NCBI GenBank assembly: GCA_016712265.1
Contig: JADJRJ010000028.1
Location: 744,001 to 808,000 of the forward strand
Length of the DNA: 64,000 nucleotides
DNA from: Gemmatimonadota bacterium
Lineage (GTDB): Bacteria > Gemmatimonadota > Gemmatimonadetes > Gemmatimonadales > Gemmatimonadaceae
Direction: 5' to 3'
The translations under genes were made by a program, and so were the position numbers. Position 1 is the stretch's first letter; each line of letters starts with the position of its first letter. Positions 32,891 to 42,250 of this stretch are shown here, piece by piece. Below the pieces are notes generated by a model. It had not been told where the DNA came from. It did no database searches and saw only the letters and a list, made by a program, of their open reading frames with translations.

Positions 32891-35779
32891 TCAGGTCAGG
32901 AGCAATTCGAGGTCTTCCCGTGTCAGAGAAGACAGGGGCCCATCTTCCGCACGCAGGATCGCGTCGGCAAGGTCACGCTTGCGCTCCTGCAGCTGCAGCA
33001 CCTTCTCCTCCACCGTGTCGCGCGCAATCAGCCGGGTCGCCATCACCGGGCGAGTTTGTCCAATGCGGTGTGCGCGATCAATCGCCTGTGCCTCCACCGC
33101 CGGGTTCCACCAGGGGTCGAGCAGGAACACGTAGTCCGCCGCCGTGAGGTTGAGCCCGAGCCCGCCGGCCTTGAGGGAGATGAGGAAGACGTGGCAGTCC
33201 GGGTCCTCCTGAAAGCGCGTCACGCGCGCTTCACGATCTCGCGTCTGCCCGTCGAGGTATTCATAGACGAGTCCGGCTCGATCAAAATGCTGGCGCACGA
33301 TGGCGAGCAAGCTGGTGAACTGCGAGAAGACCAGCACCTTGTGCCCCTCTTCCACCACCTCCAGGACACTCTCTTCGAGGACATCGAGCTTGGCCGAGCC
33401 CGCGCCGGCGAAGCCGGGGTTCACCAACCCCGGATGGCAGGCCGTCTGGCGCAAGCGAAGGAGTGCCTCCAGGACGTGCACCTTCGCGCGTCCCATCCCT
33501 TCGGTCTCGATGCGTCCCAGCAGGGTGCTGCGGTAGTGGTCGCGCAGCTCATCGTAGCGTCGGCGGTCGTCCTCGCGAAGGTCCACAAACACCGTCTGCT
33601 CCACGCGCTGGGGCAATTCGGGGGCGACCTGGGCTTTCGTTCGGCGCAGGATGTACGGCCGCAGGGCTCGCGAGAGCAGGTCAAGGGCTTCCGGATCTGC
33701 GGTGCCGCCGGGCTCGGGCGCTGCGGCGCGCAAGGCGCCCACCAACCGGCCGGATGCACCCAACACCCCCGGGTTCAGGAACTCGAACAGGCTCCACAAC
33801 TCGGCGAGGCGATTCTCGACGGGCGTGCCAGTCATCGCGAGGCGATGCCGCGCCTTGAGGACGCGCGCGGCCCGGGCGCTCGCCGTGGACGCATTCTTGA
33901 TCGCTTGCGCTTCATCGAGGATCACGTAGTCAAACGGCACCCGCGCCAGGAAGGCCGCATCGCGACGCAGGATCCCATAGGTGGTCAGGACCACGTTCGC
34001 ATTGGCCATGGCCCGCGGGTCCCGCGACCGGCCCGCACCAACGTGCGCAAGCACCTGGAGCTCCGGCGTGAACCGGGCGGCTTCCTGCTGCCAGTTGAAC
34101 ACGAGGGAGTTCGGTACCACAACGAGCGAGGGACCGCCACCCGCCGTGCGGCGATCCTCGAGGAGTGCCAGCGCCTGGATGGTCTTGCCGAGCCCCATGT
34201 CGTCCGCGAGGCATCCACCAAAGCCCAACTGCTGAAGGAAGGACAACCAGCCGAGCCCCTCCCGCTGGTACGGGCGCAGCTCGCCGCGAAATCCCGGGGG
34301 GGCATCCTGCGGCTCGACGGTGCGAAAATGTTCCAACGCTTCCCGGACACGGGCGAACTGCGCGTCCACATCCACGCGCGGCACGTTCGCCAGCAAGGCG
34401 TCCAACACTCCGGCCTGGGCACTCCGATACCGGACGCGACCATCGGCCACGGCCCCGGTCGCCGTGAGGAAGGAGAGACGGCGCATCCACTCGTCAGGCA
34501 CCAGGCCGACGGAGCCATCGGCGAGGGTGACGAAGCGGTCCCCGGTCCGGGCGGCCTTCAGCAGTTCCGGCCAGGCGACCGAGGTGCCATCGAATGACGC
34601 ATTGCCGTGGACATCGAACCAATCGATGCCGCTCGCCACCCGGAGGTCGATCTCGAGTTCGGTGTGCAGCAGGGCGCCATCCATCTCGACGAGGAACCCT
34701 TGCCCACGGAGCGCCGTGGCGATGTCCGCCGCCTTGCGATCTGGCAGGCGAAGGGCGGCTTCCTCCTGCTCCCGAAGGCCGGCGGCGAGGGCCGCCTCGC
34801 GTGCCGCTGCTTCGGCCTCACGCGAGCGCTGCAGTAGCTGGTTGGTCGCCCGGTCGAAGACCGATGCCCGCGGATCCGCGGCGTCGACCGTTTCTCCGGC
34901 GTAGTCAAAGGCCAACGTGGCCTCCAGCCGCTCGGTCCCGGCATCCTCGTCGCGAATGCGTCGCACCCGCACGCGAGGTGTGGGCAGGGCGGCGACGGGC
35001 GACAAGGTGTGCCCGTCAGGGAGGGTCAAGAGTGGAAGGCGGGGCAGCGTATGGAGTTCACCCAGCACGCCGAGGAGGGCGTTGGGGGAGACCATGTAGC
35101 GAGCGCGAGTCCCGAACGCGAGCAGCACCGGAAAGCGGCCGTCATCGACATACCGATGGAGCGTGTCATCCACCAGGAACAGGCCGCCCCGAACCAACGC
35201 CGACGCCGTGGACACGGGGACGCGCTCCGTGTCGCGGACAAAGAACGCTTCGACGGCAAAGCGCTCGCGGTCCCGGTCCGGTGTGACAACCACCTCGATT
35301 TCCCAGGGCGCGGCATCGTCCCACCGAATGGCGTGATAGGGTCCGTCGCTGGTGAAGTGCACCCGTCCGCGTCCCGAGGCGAGCATGTGCCGCAGCGTGG
35401 TCCCGAAGCGTTCAGGCGGGACGATCACCTGCCCCGGAGCTGCCGGGGCATCGCGCGCGACGTTGGGAAGGACCTGGGCGAACTCCCGTTCGAGGGCATC
35501 CGGGGCGCCGGAGTGACGCACGACGCCGCCGACGGGCTCCGGCGGACCCCAGGCGCCGTGGGCATCCTGGTGTTCGACGCCCAGGACGATCACGACGCCG
35601 TCCGAACGGGTAGCGGTCGCGTCCAGGTCGATCAGATATGCGGCCCGCCGACCTGCGCCCACGCCGGGCACCTCCCGCGCGCTGGGGATGGCGCGCGGAA
35701 GGGGATCGGTCAGGGAGGAATGCGTTCGCGACACGGGAATCCGCAAACTAGCCACCCGGGGTCCGCTGAAGGAGGCCAC
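32891..35779 (-). CDS. SNF2-family DEAD-like helicase/ATPase
   Basis: 962 aa, with a possible GTG start at 35779; starts slightly downstream cannot be excluded. The N-terminal half (to about 480) is a bacterial SNF2-specific region. Then helicase motifs: I (DDMGLGKTIQALALLED), II as DEAQAIKNAST, III (MTGTPVENRLAELWSLFEFL), V (ISLKAGGLGLNLTAADYVFL), and VI (DRAHRIGQTRPV). DEAQ rather than DEAH is common in bacterial SNF2 proteins. It is likely a double-stranded-DNA translocase that remodels protein-DNA complexes. It is first in a tight three-gene minus-strand group with two hydrolase-like genes. Confidence 0.9.
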   Translation of the reverse strand: MASFSGPRVASLRIPVSRTHSSLTDPLPRAIPSAREVPGVGAGRRAAYLIDLDATATRSDGVVIVLGVEHQDAHGAWGPPEPVGGVVRHSGAPDALEREFAQVLPNVARDAPAAPGQVIVPPERFGTTLRHMLASGRGRVHFTSDGPYHAIRWDDAAPWEIEVVVTPDRDRERFAVEAFFVRDTERVPVSTASALVRGGLFLVDDTLHRYVDDGRFPVLLAFGTRARYMVSPNALLGVLGELHTLPRLPLLTLPDGHTLSPVAALPTPRVRVRRIRDEDAGTERLEATLAFDYAGETVDAADPRASVFDRATNQLLQRSREAEAAAREAALAAGLREQEEAALRLPDRKAADIATALRGQGFLVEMDGALLHTELEIDLRVASGIDWFDVHGNASFDGTSVAWPELLKAARTGDRFVTLADGSVGLVPDEWMRRLSFLTATGAVADGRVRYRSAQAGVLDALLANVPRVDVDAQFARVREALEHFRTVEPQDAPPGFRGELRPYQREGLGWLSFLQQLGFGGCLADDMGLGKTIQALALLEDRRTAGGGPSLVVVPNSLVFNWQQEAARFTPELQVLAHVGAGRSRDPRAMANANVVLTTYGILRRDAAFLARVPFDYVILDEAQAIKNASTASARAARVLKARHRLAMTGTPVENRLAELWSLFEFLNPGVLGASGRLVGALRAAAPEPGGTADPEALDLLSRALRPYILRRTKAQVAPELPQRVEQTVFVDLREDDRRRYDELRDHYRSTLLGRIETEGMGRAKVHVLEALLRLRQTACHPGLVNPGFAGAGSAKLDVLEESVLEVVEEGHKVLVFSQFTSLLAIVRQHFDRAGLVYEYLDGQTRDREARVTRFQEDPDCHVFLISLKAGGLGLNLTAADYVFLLDPWWNPAVEAQAIDRAHRIGQTRPVMATRLIARDTVEEKVLQLQERKRDLADAILRAEDGPLSSLTREDLELLLT

Positions 35780-35879
35780 CGCGGCATCATCGGCCTTCGG
35801 AGATTGCGGGAGCGTGCGCGTGGTCGCTCTTTTCGGTCATGGTGGGCCACGCACGGCCCGCCAGTGACCACACACTCGC

Positions 35880-37487
35880 ATGCGATCCATCATTCTTCTG
35901 GCCACCCTCGCCGCGACGGCCGTCGCCCAGCGTCCCGCGACCCCTGCCACCCTCACCACGCGCAACTTCGGTGACCTCGCGGGAGGCCCGTACGCCTCGC
36001 TCGTGATCACCAATGTCATGGTCATTCCGGGTCACGGGGGACCTCCTGCCGGTCCGTACGACGTCATGATCGAGGGGAACACGATTTCGCAGATGATCCC
36101 ACGCGATCCCGTGTCCGCGCAGCGTCGGCAGATCACGCGCACGAGTGGTGATCGGGTGATCGATGGCACCGGCAAGTATCTCATGCCGGGGATGGTGGAT
36201 CTGCACACGCACTTGCGCACCCTGCCGCAGGAGCTGGAGTACGTCTACTACCTCAAGCTGGCGATGGGGGTGACCACGATGGTCAACGCCGCCGACCGTG
36301 GCCTTCCCGAGGCCATGAGCGAGGCGAAGAAGAGCGCGGCGAACGAGATCATCGCGCCACGCATGTTTCCGCTGAGCGGGTATGGATCGGGGACGACCGG
36401 ATTCTCTCGCGCCGACCTCGACAACCCGGCGAAGGCGCCGGAGGTAGTGCGCGCCATGGCCAACGCCGGACTGCGGGTCATCTCCATGGACCCGTTAGGC
36501 TGGGCCCTGGAGCTGGTGACGGCGATCGCGAAGGCGGCGAAGGAGAACGGGATGATCACCTCGTTCCACCTGCAGCCGTCCAATACCGCGGTGACGAACG
36601 CGGTGCGGGCGGCGTGCGCAGGGATCACGATGATCGAGCACCACTACGGGTATGCCGAGTCGGCGCTGGACAACAAGACGCAGGCCTTTCCACCGGGCTA
36701 TTCGTATGGAAACGAGAACGACCGCTTCCGCGAGGCGGGCAAGGTCTGGACGTACACCAATAAGGAGCGGTTGCTGACCGAGGTGGCCGATTCGCTGGTG
36801 AAGTGTGGGGTCACGATGCTGCCGACCCGGGTGGTCTACGAGGCCAATCGCGACTTCCTGCGGGCGAGCTCCCTCCCCTGGCATGAGAAGTACACGCACC
36901 AGTCGCTGTGGGGGTGGAACCTGCCGAACCCGGCCTGGCATGGCGCGTTCCACTACGACTGGACGAGCGATGACGAGTACAACTGGACGACCGCATTCCG
37001 CTTGTGGGGCGACCTGATCTACGAGTTCAACAAGCGCAACGGGCGCGTGGCGTTCGGGACGGACGACAACTACATCTGGGCAACGCCTGGCTTCTCGTCG
37101 GTCCGCGAGCTGCAGTTGCTGCGGGAAACGGGCATGCACGGCCTGGAGGTGATCAAGGCCGCCACGTTGAACTCGGCGCAAACGCTCGGCGAGAAGGACC
37201 TGGGCCTCGTGCGCCCCGGCTACAAGGCCGACCTGCTGCTCGTGGACGGCAACCCGGCCATGAACCTCAAGTATCTCTACTCCTTTGGGGATCTCGCCCT
37301 GGACAAGGACGGGAAGATGTTCCGGACCCAGGGCATCGTGCACACGATCAAGGACGGCGTCGTGATGAACAACGCCCGCCTGATGGAAGAGGTGGAAAAG
37401 ATGGTGGCCAAGTCGAAGGAGAAAGGGCCGAAGGCCGACCCCGTGCGCGCGCCGTTCCTGCCAAAGTCCGCCGTCATCCCCGAGTAG
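35880..37487 (+). CDS. Exported amidohydrolase (prolidase/imidazolonepropionase-like)
   Basis: 535 aa with signal peptide MRSIILLATLAATAVAQ. The metallo-dependent hydrolase barrel shows PGMVDLHTHLRTLPQE (HxH metal pair), a conserved AGITMIEHHYGYAE His block, FGTDDNYIWATPGFSS (catalytic Asp), and the C-terminal composite beta domain YKADLLLVDGNPAMNLKYL. These cyclic amidase/dipeptidase-like enzymes are abundant in such genomes. It is divergent from the helicase gene with a 100-bp gap and is followed by a 10-bp perfect hairpin. The substrate is unknown. Confidence 0.82.
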   Translation: MRSIILLATLAATAVAQRPATPATLTTRNFGDLAGGPYASLVITNVMVIPGHGGPPAGPYDVMIEGNTISQMIPRDPVSAQRRQITRTSGDRVIDGTGKYLMPGMVDLHTHLRTLPQELEYVYYLKLAMGVTTMVNAADRGLPEAMSEAKKSAANEIIAPRMFPLSGYGSGTTGFSRADLDNPAKAPEVVRAMANAGLRVISMDPLGWALELVTAIAKAAKENGMITSFHLQPSNTAVTNAVRAACAGITMIEHHYGYAESALDNKTQAFPPGYSYGNENDRFREAGKVWTYTNKERLLTEVADSLVKCGVTMLPTRVVYEANRDFLRASSLPWHEKYTHQSLWGWNLPNPAWHGAFHYDWTSDDEYNWTTAFRLWGDLIYEFNKRNGRVAFGTDDNYIWATPGFSSVRELQLLRETGMHGLEVIKAATLNSAQTLGEKDLGLVRPGYKADLLLVDGNPAMNLKYLYSFGDLALDKDGKMFRTQGIVHTIKDGVVMNNARLMEEVEKMVAKSKEKGPKADPVRAPFLPKSAVIPE

Positions 37488-37498
37488 TTGGGTACCGT

Positions 37499-37522
37499 GC
37501 GCCCCGGCGAAGGCCGGGGCGC
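37499..37522 (+). terminator. Perfect 10-bp GC hairpin with GAAG tetraloop
   Basis: GCGCCCCGGC (37499-37508) and GCCGGGGCGC (37513-37522) flank a GAAG loop, 11 bases after the amidohydrolase stop and 55 before the permease start. There is no U tail. It is likely a terminator, or an element lowering read-through to the permease. Confidence 0.65.
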
Positions 37523-37577
37523 CGTGTCGTCACGACGCGTTGTCCTCCACCGCCGGCCGCGAGACGGCACACGACTC

Positions 37578-40031
37578 ATGTTACCGACCATTCACGCCGC
37601 GTGGCGGGGCCTGCTCGGTCGTTCGCGCCTCTTTACCGTGAGTGTCGTCGCCACTCTGGGAGTCGGGATCGCGCTGACGTCAGCCACCGGGGTGATCGCG
37701 CGCGCCATCGCGTTTGGCGGGCTCCCCGTACCCGGCGCCAGCGAGGTGGTTGTCCTGTGGGGCTCGGATCGCGCCAAATCGTTCACGCACTTGCCGCTGC
37801 GTCCCGTCGACATCGGCCCACTCGCCACGGCCATGAAGGGCGTGGCGACGGTGGTGGCCGGCGACTACAACGGGGCGTACGACTGGACCTTCACTCCGCC
37901 ATCGGGCAGTGCCACGCCCATCCGGATGCGCGGTACGTTGACCGGTGGCACCTTCTTCCAGGTCCTCGGCGTGCGCGCGCTCCTCGGCCGAACGCTTCGT
38001 GCGGATGACGACGTGGTGGGGGCGTCGCGCGTGATCGTCCTGAGTGAGCGGGCGTGGCGGACGTCGTTTGGCGGCGACAGCGGGGTGATCGGCCGCGCCC
38101 TGTATGAACCACGATTCGGCGCCTCCTACACGGTGGTTGGTGTTGTCCCCACGGGACTCGACTATCCCCGCGGGGTGGACTTCTGGTCGGCGTTTGCTCC
38201 CACGGCGGCCGTCAACGGATCGTTGGCGCAGTCGCCGTGGAGCATCGATGTCGTCGCGAGGTTGGCGACCGGTGCGACTCCCGAACAGGCGCGCCAGGTC
38301 GTTGAGGCGTATTACAGCGCGCTGGCGCGACAGGGGCAGGAGGTGTACGACGGGGCCCACGCGACGGTGCGCACGCTCCCCGACCTGGTCAGCGGTGACG
38401 TGCAGCCGATCTTTGGCGCGTTTGCCGGGGCCGCGCTCCTGGTCCTGCTGGTCACCTGCGGCAACGTGATCTCGCTGTTCCTGGTGCGGGCCTCGTTGCA
38501 ACAGCGCGAGTTGGCCGTCCGGACCGCGCTGGGTGCCGGGCGTCGTCGGTTGGCGCGGCACCTGCTCGGCGAGGTCGGCGTTCTTGCCGCCCTGGGTGGC
38601 CTGCTCGGCGTGGTCGGGTCGGTCGCTGTGCTTCGGTTGTTTGTGGCGCTGGCACCGACCACGATTCCTCGCCTGGACCAGGTGACCCCGGATGTCACGC
38701 TGCTGGCGGCCGTCCTGGTGACCTGCGGCGTGGTGGTGGCGCTGGTCGGGCTGGCGCCAGTGCTCGTCGTGGCCCGGACCGATCCCTCGACGGTCCTCGG
38801 CAATGCCCGCGAGGGGGTTGGCACGCACGCGGCGCATGTCCGCGTCCGACGCCTGGTCGTCAGCGCGCAGGTCGCCATGGCCCTCGTGGTCCTGCTCGGT
38901 GCGATGCACGGGGTCGGTAGCCTGTCACGCCAACGCGCGTTGGATCTCGGGCTGTCGCAGCCCGACGCCTTGGCCTTTGCCGAACTCACCTTTCCTCATG
39001 CGGGAGAGGTCCCGCGCAATCAGGAAGGGGCCGCCTTGGAGAAGTACCGCAGCACGATGGAGTCGATCCTGGAACGTGTGAAGGCCGCGCCCGGCGTCAC
39101 CGGTGTCGCGCCGATCACGGCCACCCCGTTTGCCGGGCCGGCCGGATGGGATGGCCGCCTGACGCCGGTCGATGCCGCGCCCGAGGACACCACGCGGCGG
39201 GCGTACCTCAACATGGAGGTCACCAACGCGGACTACCTGGCCGTGGCCGGGCTGCCGCTCCGCGGCGGACGATGGATCGAGGCAGGCGACCGCGAGTCGG
39301 TGCCGCGCGTGGTGGTCTTGAGCGAGGGCGGGGCGCGGCTGCTCTTTCCCGGTCGCGACGCGGTGGGTCAACGCGTCGCCCTCTGGGCGGGGCTCACGGC
39401 GACGGTGGTCGGCGTCGTGGGCGACACGAGGTTCCGCGAGTTTCTCGTGCCGCGGCCGACAGTCTACTTCCCCTTTCGACAGTTTGACAACGCCACCCTG
39501 TTCCTCGCCGTGCGTACCGCGATGGAGCCAGCGCTAGCGGCCGGCGTCGTGCGTCAGGCGGTGGCCGAGGTCAATCCGGGGATCCTCGTGCACGATGCCG
39601 GGACGATGACGCGGTTCATGGACCGGGCGCTCGCGCGCCCGCGCCTGCTCGCCGCGGTGCTTTCGGCGTACGGAGTCGTGATCATCCTCTTGGCGATCAC
39701 CGGCCTGTATGCCGTGATGGCCGGAGGTGTCGTCGCCCGCCGCCGGGAGTTTGGTGTGCGCGCCGCCCTCGGCGCGACACCCCGGCGGCTGCACGCCATG
39801 GTCCTGAAGGAAGGACTGGGGGTGGTGTTGCCGGGCGTGGTGGCCGGCCTGTTTATCTCGACGAGTCTCGCGCGGTGGGCGGCGTCGTTGTTTCATGGAG
39901 TCGACGTGACCGGGATGGTCACGCCCGTCGCCGCCGCGGGGTGTCTCCTCGGCGTGTGTGTGCTGGCCACCAGCATTCCCGCCTGGCGGGCGGCGCGCGC
40001 CGATCCGGCCCGCGAACTGCGCGCCGACTGA
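37578..40031 (+). CDS. FtsX/MacB-type duplicated orphan permease
   Basis: 817 aa from ATG 37578 (MLPTIHAAWRGLLGRSRLFT). Two MacB_PCD-FtsX units: first extracytoplasmic domain (about 50-265), a three-helix FtsX block (270-420, with VLLVTCGNVISLFLVRASLQ), second extracytoplasmic domain (470-690), and a terminal FtsX block (700-815, with ARRREFGVRAALGATPRRLH). No ABC ATPase is encoded nearby. This duplicated, ATPase-free layout is characteristic of ADOP permeases of Acidobacteria and relatives. Its TGA and the next gene's stop form the palindrome TGATCA with no intergenic base. Confidence 0.88.
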   Translation: MLPTIHAAWRGLLGRSRLFTVSVVATLGVGIALTSATGVIARAIAFGGLPVPGASEVVVLWGSDRAKSFTHLPLRPVDIGPLATAMKGVATVVAGDYNGAYDWTFTPPSGSATPIRMRGTLTGGTFFQVLGVRALLGRTLRADDDVVGASRVIVLSERAWRTSFGGDSGVIGRALYEPRFGASYTVVGVVPTGLDYPRGVDFWSAFAPTAAVNGSLAQSPWSIDVVARLATGATPEQARQVVEAYYSALARQGQEVYDGAHATVRTLPDLVSGDVQPIFGAFAGAALLVLLVTCGNVISLFLVRASLQQRELAVRTALGAGRRRLARHLLGEVGVLAALGGLLGVVGSVAVLRLFVALAPTTIPRLDQVTPDVTLLAAVLVTCGVVVALVGLAPVLVVARTDPSTVLGNAREGVGTHAAHVRVRRLVVSAQVAMALVVLLGAMHGVGSLSRQRALDLGLSQPDALAFAELTFPHAGEVPRNQEGAALEKYRSTMESILERVKAAPGVTGVAPITATPFAGPAGWDGRLTPVDAAPEDTTRRAYLNMEVTNADYLAVAGLPLRGGRWIEAGDRESVPRVVVLSEGGARLLFPGRDAVGQRVALWAGLTATVVGVVGDTRFREFLVPRPTVYFPFRQFDNATLFLAVRTAMEPALAAGVVRQAVAEVNPGILVHDAGTMTRFMDRALARPRLLAAVLSAYGVVIILLAITGLYAVMAGGVVARRREFGVRAALGATPRRLHAMVLKEGLGVVLPGVVAGLFISTSLARWAASLFHGVDVTGMVTPVAAAGCLLGVCVLATSIPAWRAARADPARELRAD

Positions 40032-41360
40032 TCAGCGTCGGCGCGCGGTCAGCAGCACGCTGATGTCATCATTGCGCGGATTGAGGAAATCCAGGCGGGT
40101 CCGACCGTCGTCCGTGCGGCTCACGGTCGCCGGCACGGAGCAGTTGGTCAGTGCCCACCCCTGCGGGAGCACCATCGCGTTGGCGGGCCGCCCAAACGCG
40201 CGATCCCACACGAGTTCTCCATCCTGCAACCGGTATCGCGCGGGGTCGGTGTAGGTCTCGCTGATGCGGAGACGGACGGACTCGCCGGCCGTCGGTGCCT
40301 TGAAGTCAATCACCACCACCTCGGACTCGGCGGTGACGGGAGCGCCGATGTCGACCCCGCCGGTGGTGATGGCGGCACCACGAAGTGTGCGCACGGAGGC
40401 TGGCTCGCCCGTGTCGAGGATGTAGGCGGACGGATTCGACACGCGACTGCCGCCACGCACGACGTTAAGGTAGCGACCGATGCCTGGTCGTGACTCGGTG
40501 TAGTCGTGATAGAGGTCGAAGGCGCTGGTTTCGGGCGGCTGGAGGAAGTAGACGATCTCGCGATCCTGCCGCGCGCGTTCGCTCATCCGTGGGTCGCGGC
40601 GCGGGTCCAGTTGGGCTGGGGCGAGGGCCGTCGGCGCCGTTGCAGCGGAAACGCTACTGATCGCAATGGAAGGATTGCGGTCGCTGGCGCGTTCGACGCT
40701 ACGTTGTGAATTGGGGGGGGCCCCCACGCCCCCCGTGCGTCGCGCCTTCACGACATACGGCACTTCCGCCGGGCCAATGTTGATGAACGAGAGCTGCAGC
40801 CGACCGTCCGCCTCCTGTCGCACCTGCGACGGGTAGTTCACCGATACCAGCTCGTAGCCCACGGGGAGGACCACCGAGTTCTTCTTGATCCCGAGCCCGC
40901 GCGTGAACACCAGCGTATCACCGCCCGCGACATAGCTGCGCGCGTCTTCGTACGTCTTGTCGATCAGCAGCCGCGCTTCTCCGTCCTTCGGGACAGGCCG
41001 GGCGAGGTCGACCGCGATGTACTCGCCCGTCGAGTCGGCGCCGCGCACTCCGCCGGCCGCTGCGATGCGCCCATTCACCACGCGCCACGGAAGGGCCTTG
41101 CCCGTCATGCGGTCATAGACCGCTTCCTCCGTGGCAATGCTCCCGCGACGGATGGGGTTGAAGTACTGCCTCGCGCCCGGCGTCGTCGCCGTTACCTCAT
41201 AGATGATCCTGAACTTTGCCGTTCCCGGGGCGAGGAGTTCGTATCTCGTGTAGTGATCCGCGTCGGTCTGTCGCGATCCCTGGGCGAACGCCGGGGCCGA
41301 AAACACAAACCCCGTGACCGCCAGAAGGGGGAGCCACGGGGAGCGCTGCTGCTGGGACAT
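40032..41360 (-). CDS. Secreted protein with two related beta domains, function unknown
   Basis: 442 aa with a signal peptide (MSQQQRSPWLPLLAVTGFVF to about residue 26). Two halves look homologous: residues 35-210 (HYTRYELLAPGTAKFRIIYE, GARQYFNPIRRGS, AVYDRMTGKALPW) and 270-440 (FDLYHDYTESRPGIGRYLNV, VRGGSRVSNPSAYILDTGEP). Each ends with a stretch on a favourable solution value (NSVVLPVGYELVSVNYPSQV, NAMVLPQGWALTNCSVPATV). I do not recognise a family. It is convergent, with zero gap, to the permease and 9 bases after a small membrane protein gene. Confidence 0.65.
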   Translation of the reverse strand: MSQQQRSPWLPLLAVTGFVFSAPAFAQGSRQTDADHYTRYELLAPGTAKFRIIYEVTATTPGARQYFNPIRRGSIATEEAVYDRMTGKALPWRVVNGRIAAAGGVRGADSTGEYIAVDLARPVPKDGEARLLIDKTYEDARSYVAGGDTLVFTRGLGIKKNSVVLPVGYELVSVNYPSQVRQEADGRLQLSFINIGPAEVPYVVKARRTGGVGAPPNSQRSVERASDRNPSIAISSVSAATAPTALAPAQLDPRRDPRMSERARQDREIVYFLQPPETSAFDLYHDYTESRPGIGRYLNVVRGGSRVSNPSAYILDTGEPASVRTLRGAAITTGGVDIGAPVTAESEVVVIDFKAPTAGESVRLRISETYTDPARYRLQDGELVWDRAFGRPANAMVLPQGWALTNCSVPATVSRTDDGRTRLDFLNPRNDDISVLLTARRR

Positions 41361-41369
41361 GGGACCTCG

Positions 41370-41621
41370 CTAGGTGACCTCGTTCCGCTTGCCGAGGAAC
41401 CACAGAATCAGCATCGCGCCGAGCACGGAGGCAATGAGGCCTGCGCCTTGACCGGCGCCATACCAGCCCGTCAGTCGGCCCAACAGCCCGGCGAGAAAGC
41501 CGCCGCCGAGGCCGAGAAACATCGTGTTGAGCCAGGTCATGTCCTTTCCACCCGGGTAGAAGATCCGGGCGATGACCCCTGCAAAGAGGCCGGCGACGCA
41601 GGCATAGAGGAGACCGATCAT
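41370..41621 (-). CDS. GlsB/YeaQ/YmgE-family small membrane protein
   Basis: 83 aa from ATG 41621. Glycine-rich membrane helices of the transglycosylase-associated (YeaQ/GlsB) family: IGLLYACVAGLFAGVIARIF, FLGLGGGFLAGLLGRLTGWY and GLIASVLGAMLILWFLGKRN. These are typically stress-associated inner-membrane proteins of unknown mechanism. It lies between the DUF4126-like and beta-domain genes in one minus-strand run. Confidence 0.85.
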   Translation of the reverse strand: MIGLLYACVAGLFAGVIARIFYPGGKDMTWLNTMFLGLGGGFLAGLLGRLTGWYGAGQGAGLIASVLGAMLILWFLGKRNEVT

Positions 41622-41680
41622 TGGGGGGCCACTCCTGGCTTGGGGTACGTCCCAGACGGTCTGGGACAGAATCACTTCAC

Positions 41681-42250
41681 TCAGCTTCTGGACCGCATGC
41701 GACCCGTCAGCCGTCCAACCCATCGATACGCTCCGTACACGCTCCCGACCACGAGGGCGGCGGCGAGCAACGGCACGAGGATGGCCATTCCTACGAGGCC
41801 AACCGCACCCACGGTTTCAACAGTGGCAAGGACCGGGTTGGCGAGCCCCCCAGTGGTGGCGGTCGACTTGACCCGCGCGCCCACGGTCAGCGCCTGAACC
41901 AGCCCCGCGGCGCCACCCCCACCAATGATGGCCACCCCCCAACGCACCAGGGGCGGAAGGTCGACCATCACCGCGGCACTCGCGACCATGCCGGCTCCGA
42001 CCGCTGTAGGCGTCGCGATGACGTCCAAGGCGTGGTCTAACCAAGGCACGTAGTAGGCGGCGATTTCCGCCGCCGTCGCGGTCCCGAACGCAAACAATGC
42101 CGGAGGTTCGGCGAGCCATTGGAATGAGTCGTGCAGCTCGATGGCGCCGAAGTGCGCCGCGAGCCCGGCGCCGAAGACCGGCACGAAGACGCGGAGGCCG
42201 GCGGCAGTGGCCAGAGCAATCCCGAGCGCGACCGAGAGCAAGGCTTCCAT
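41681..42250 (-). CDS. DUF4126-like integral membrane protein
   Basis: 189 aa from ATG 42250; the frame is open upstream but enters the repeat region. Multi-pass, Ala/Gly-rich: MEALLSVALGIALATAAGLR, WLAEPPALFAFGTATAAEIA, YYVPWLDHALDVIATPTAVG, and several further hydrophobic segments to the C-terminus. It resembles DUF4126 proteins (membrane, unknown function). It is the first gene of a minus-strand run with the small GlsB-like protein. A hairpin with a GTTTTT tail on the plus strand (42270-42289) sits in its upstream region. Confidence 0.7.
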   Translation of the reverse strand: MEALLSVALGIALATAAGLRVFVPVFGAGLAAHFGAIELHDSFQWLAEPPALFAFGTATAAEIAAYYVPWLDHALDVIATPTAVGAGMVASAAVMVDLPPLVRWGVAIIGGGGAAGLVQALTVGARVKSTATTGGLANPVLATVETVGAVGLVGMAILVPLLAAALVVGSVYGAYRWVGRLTGRMRSRS

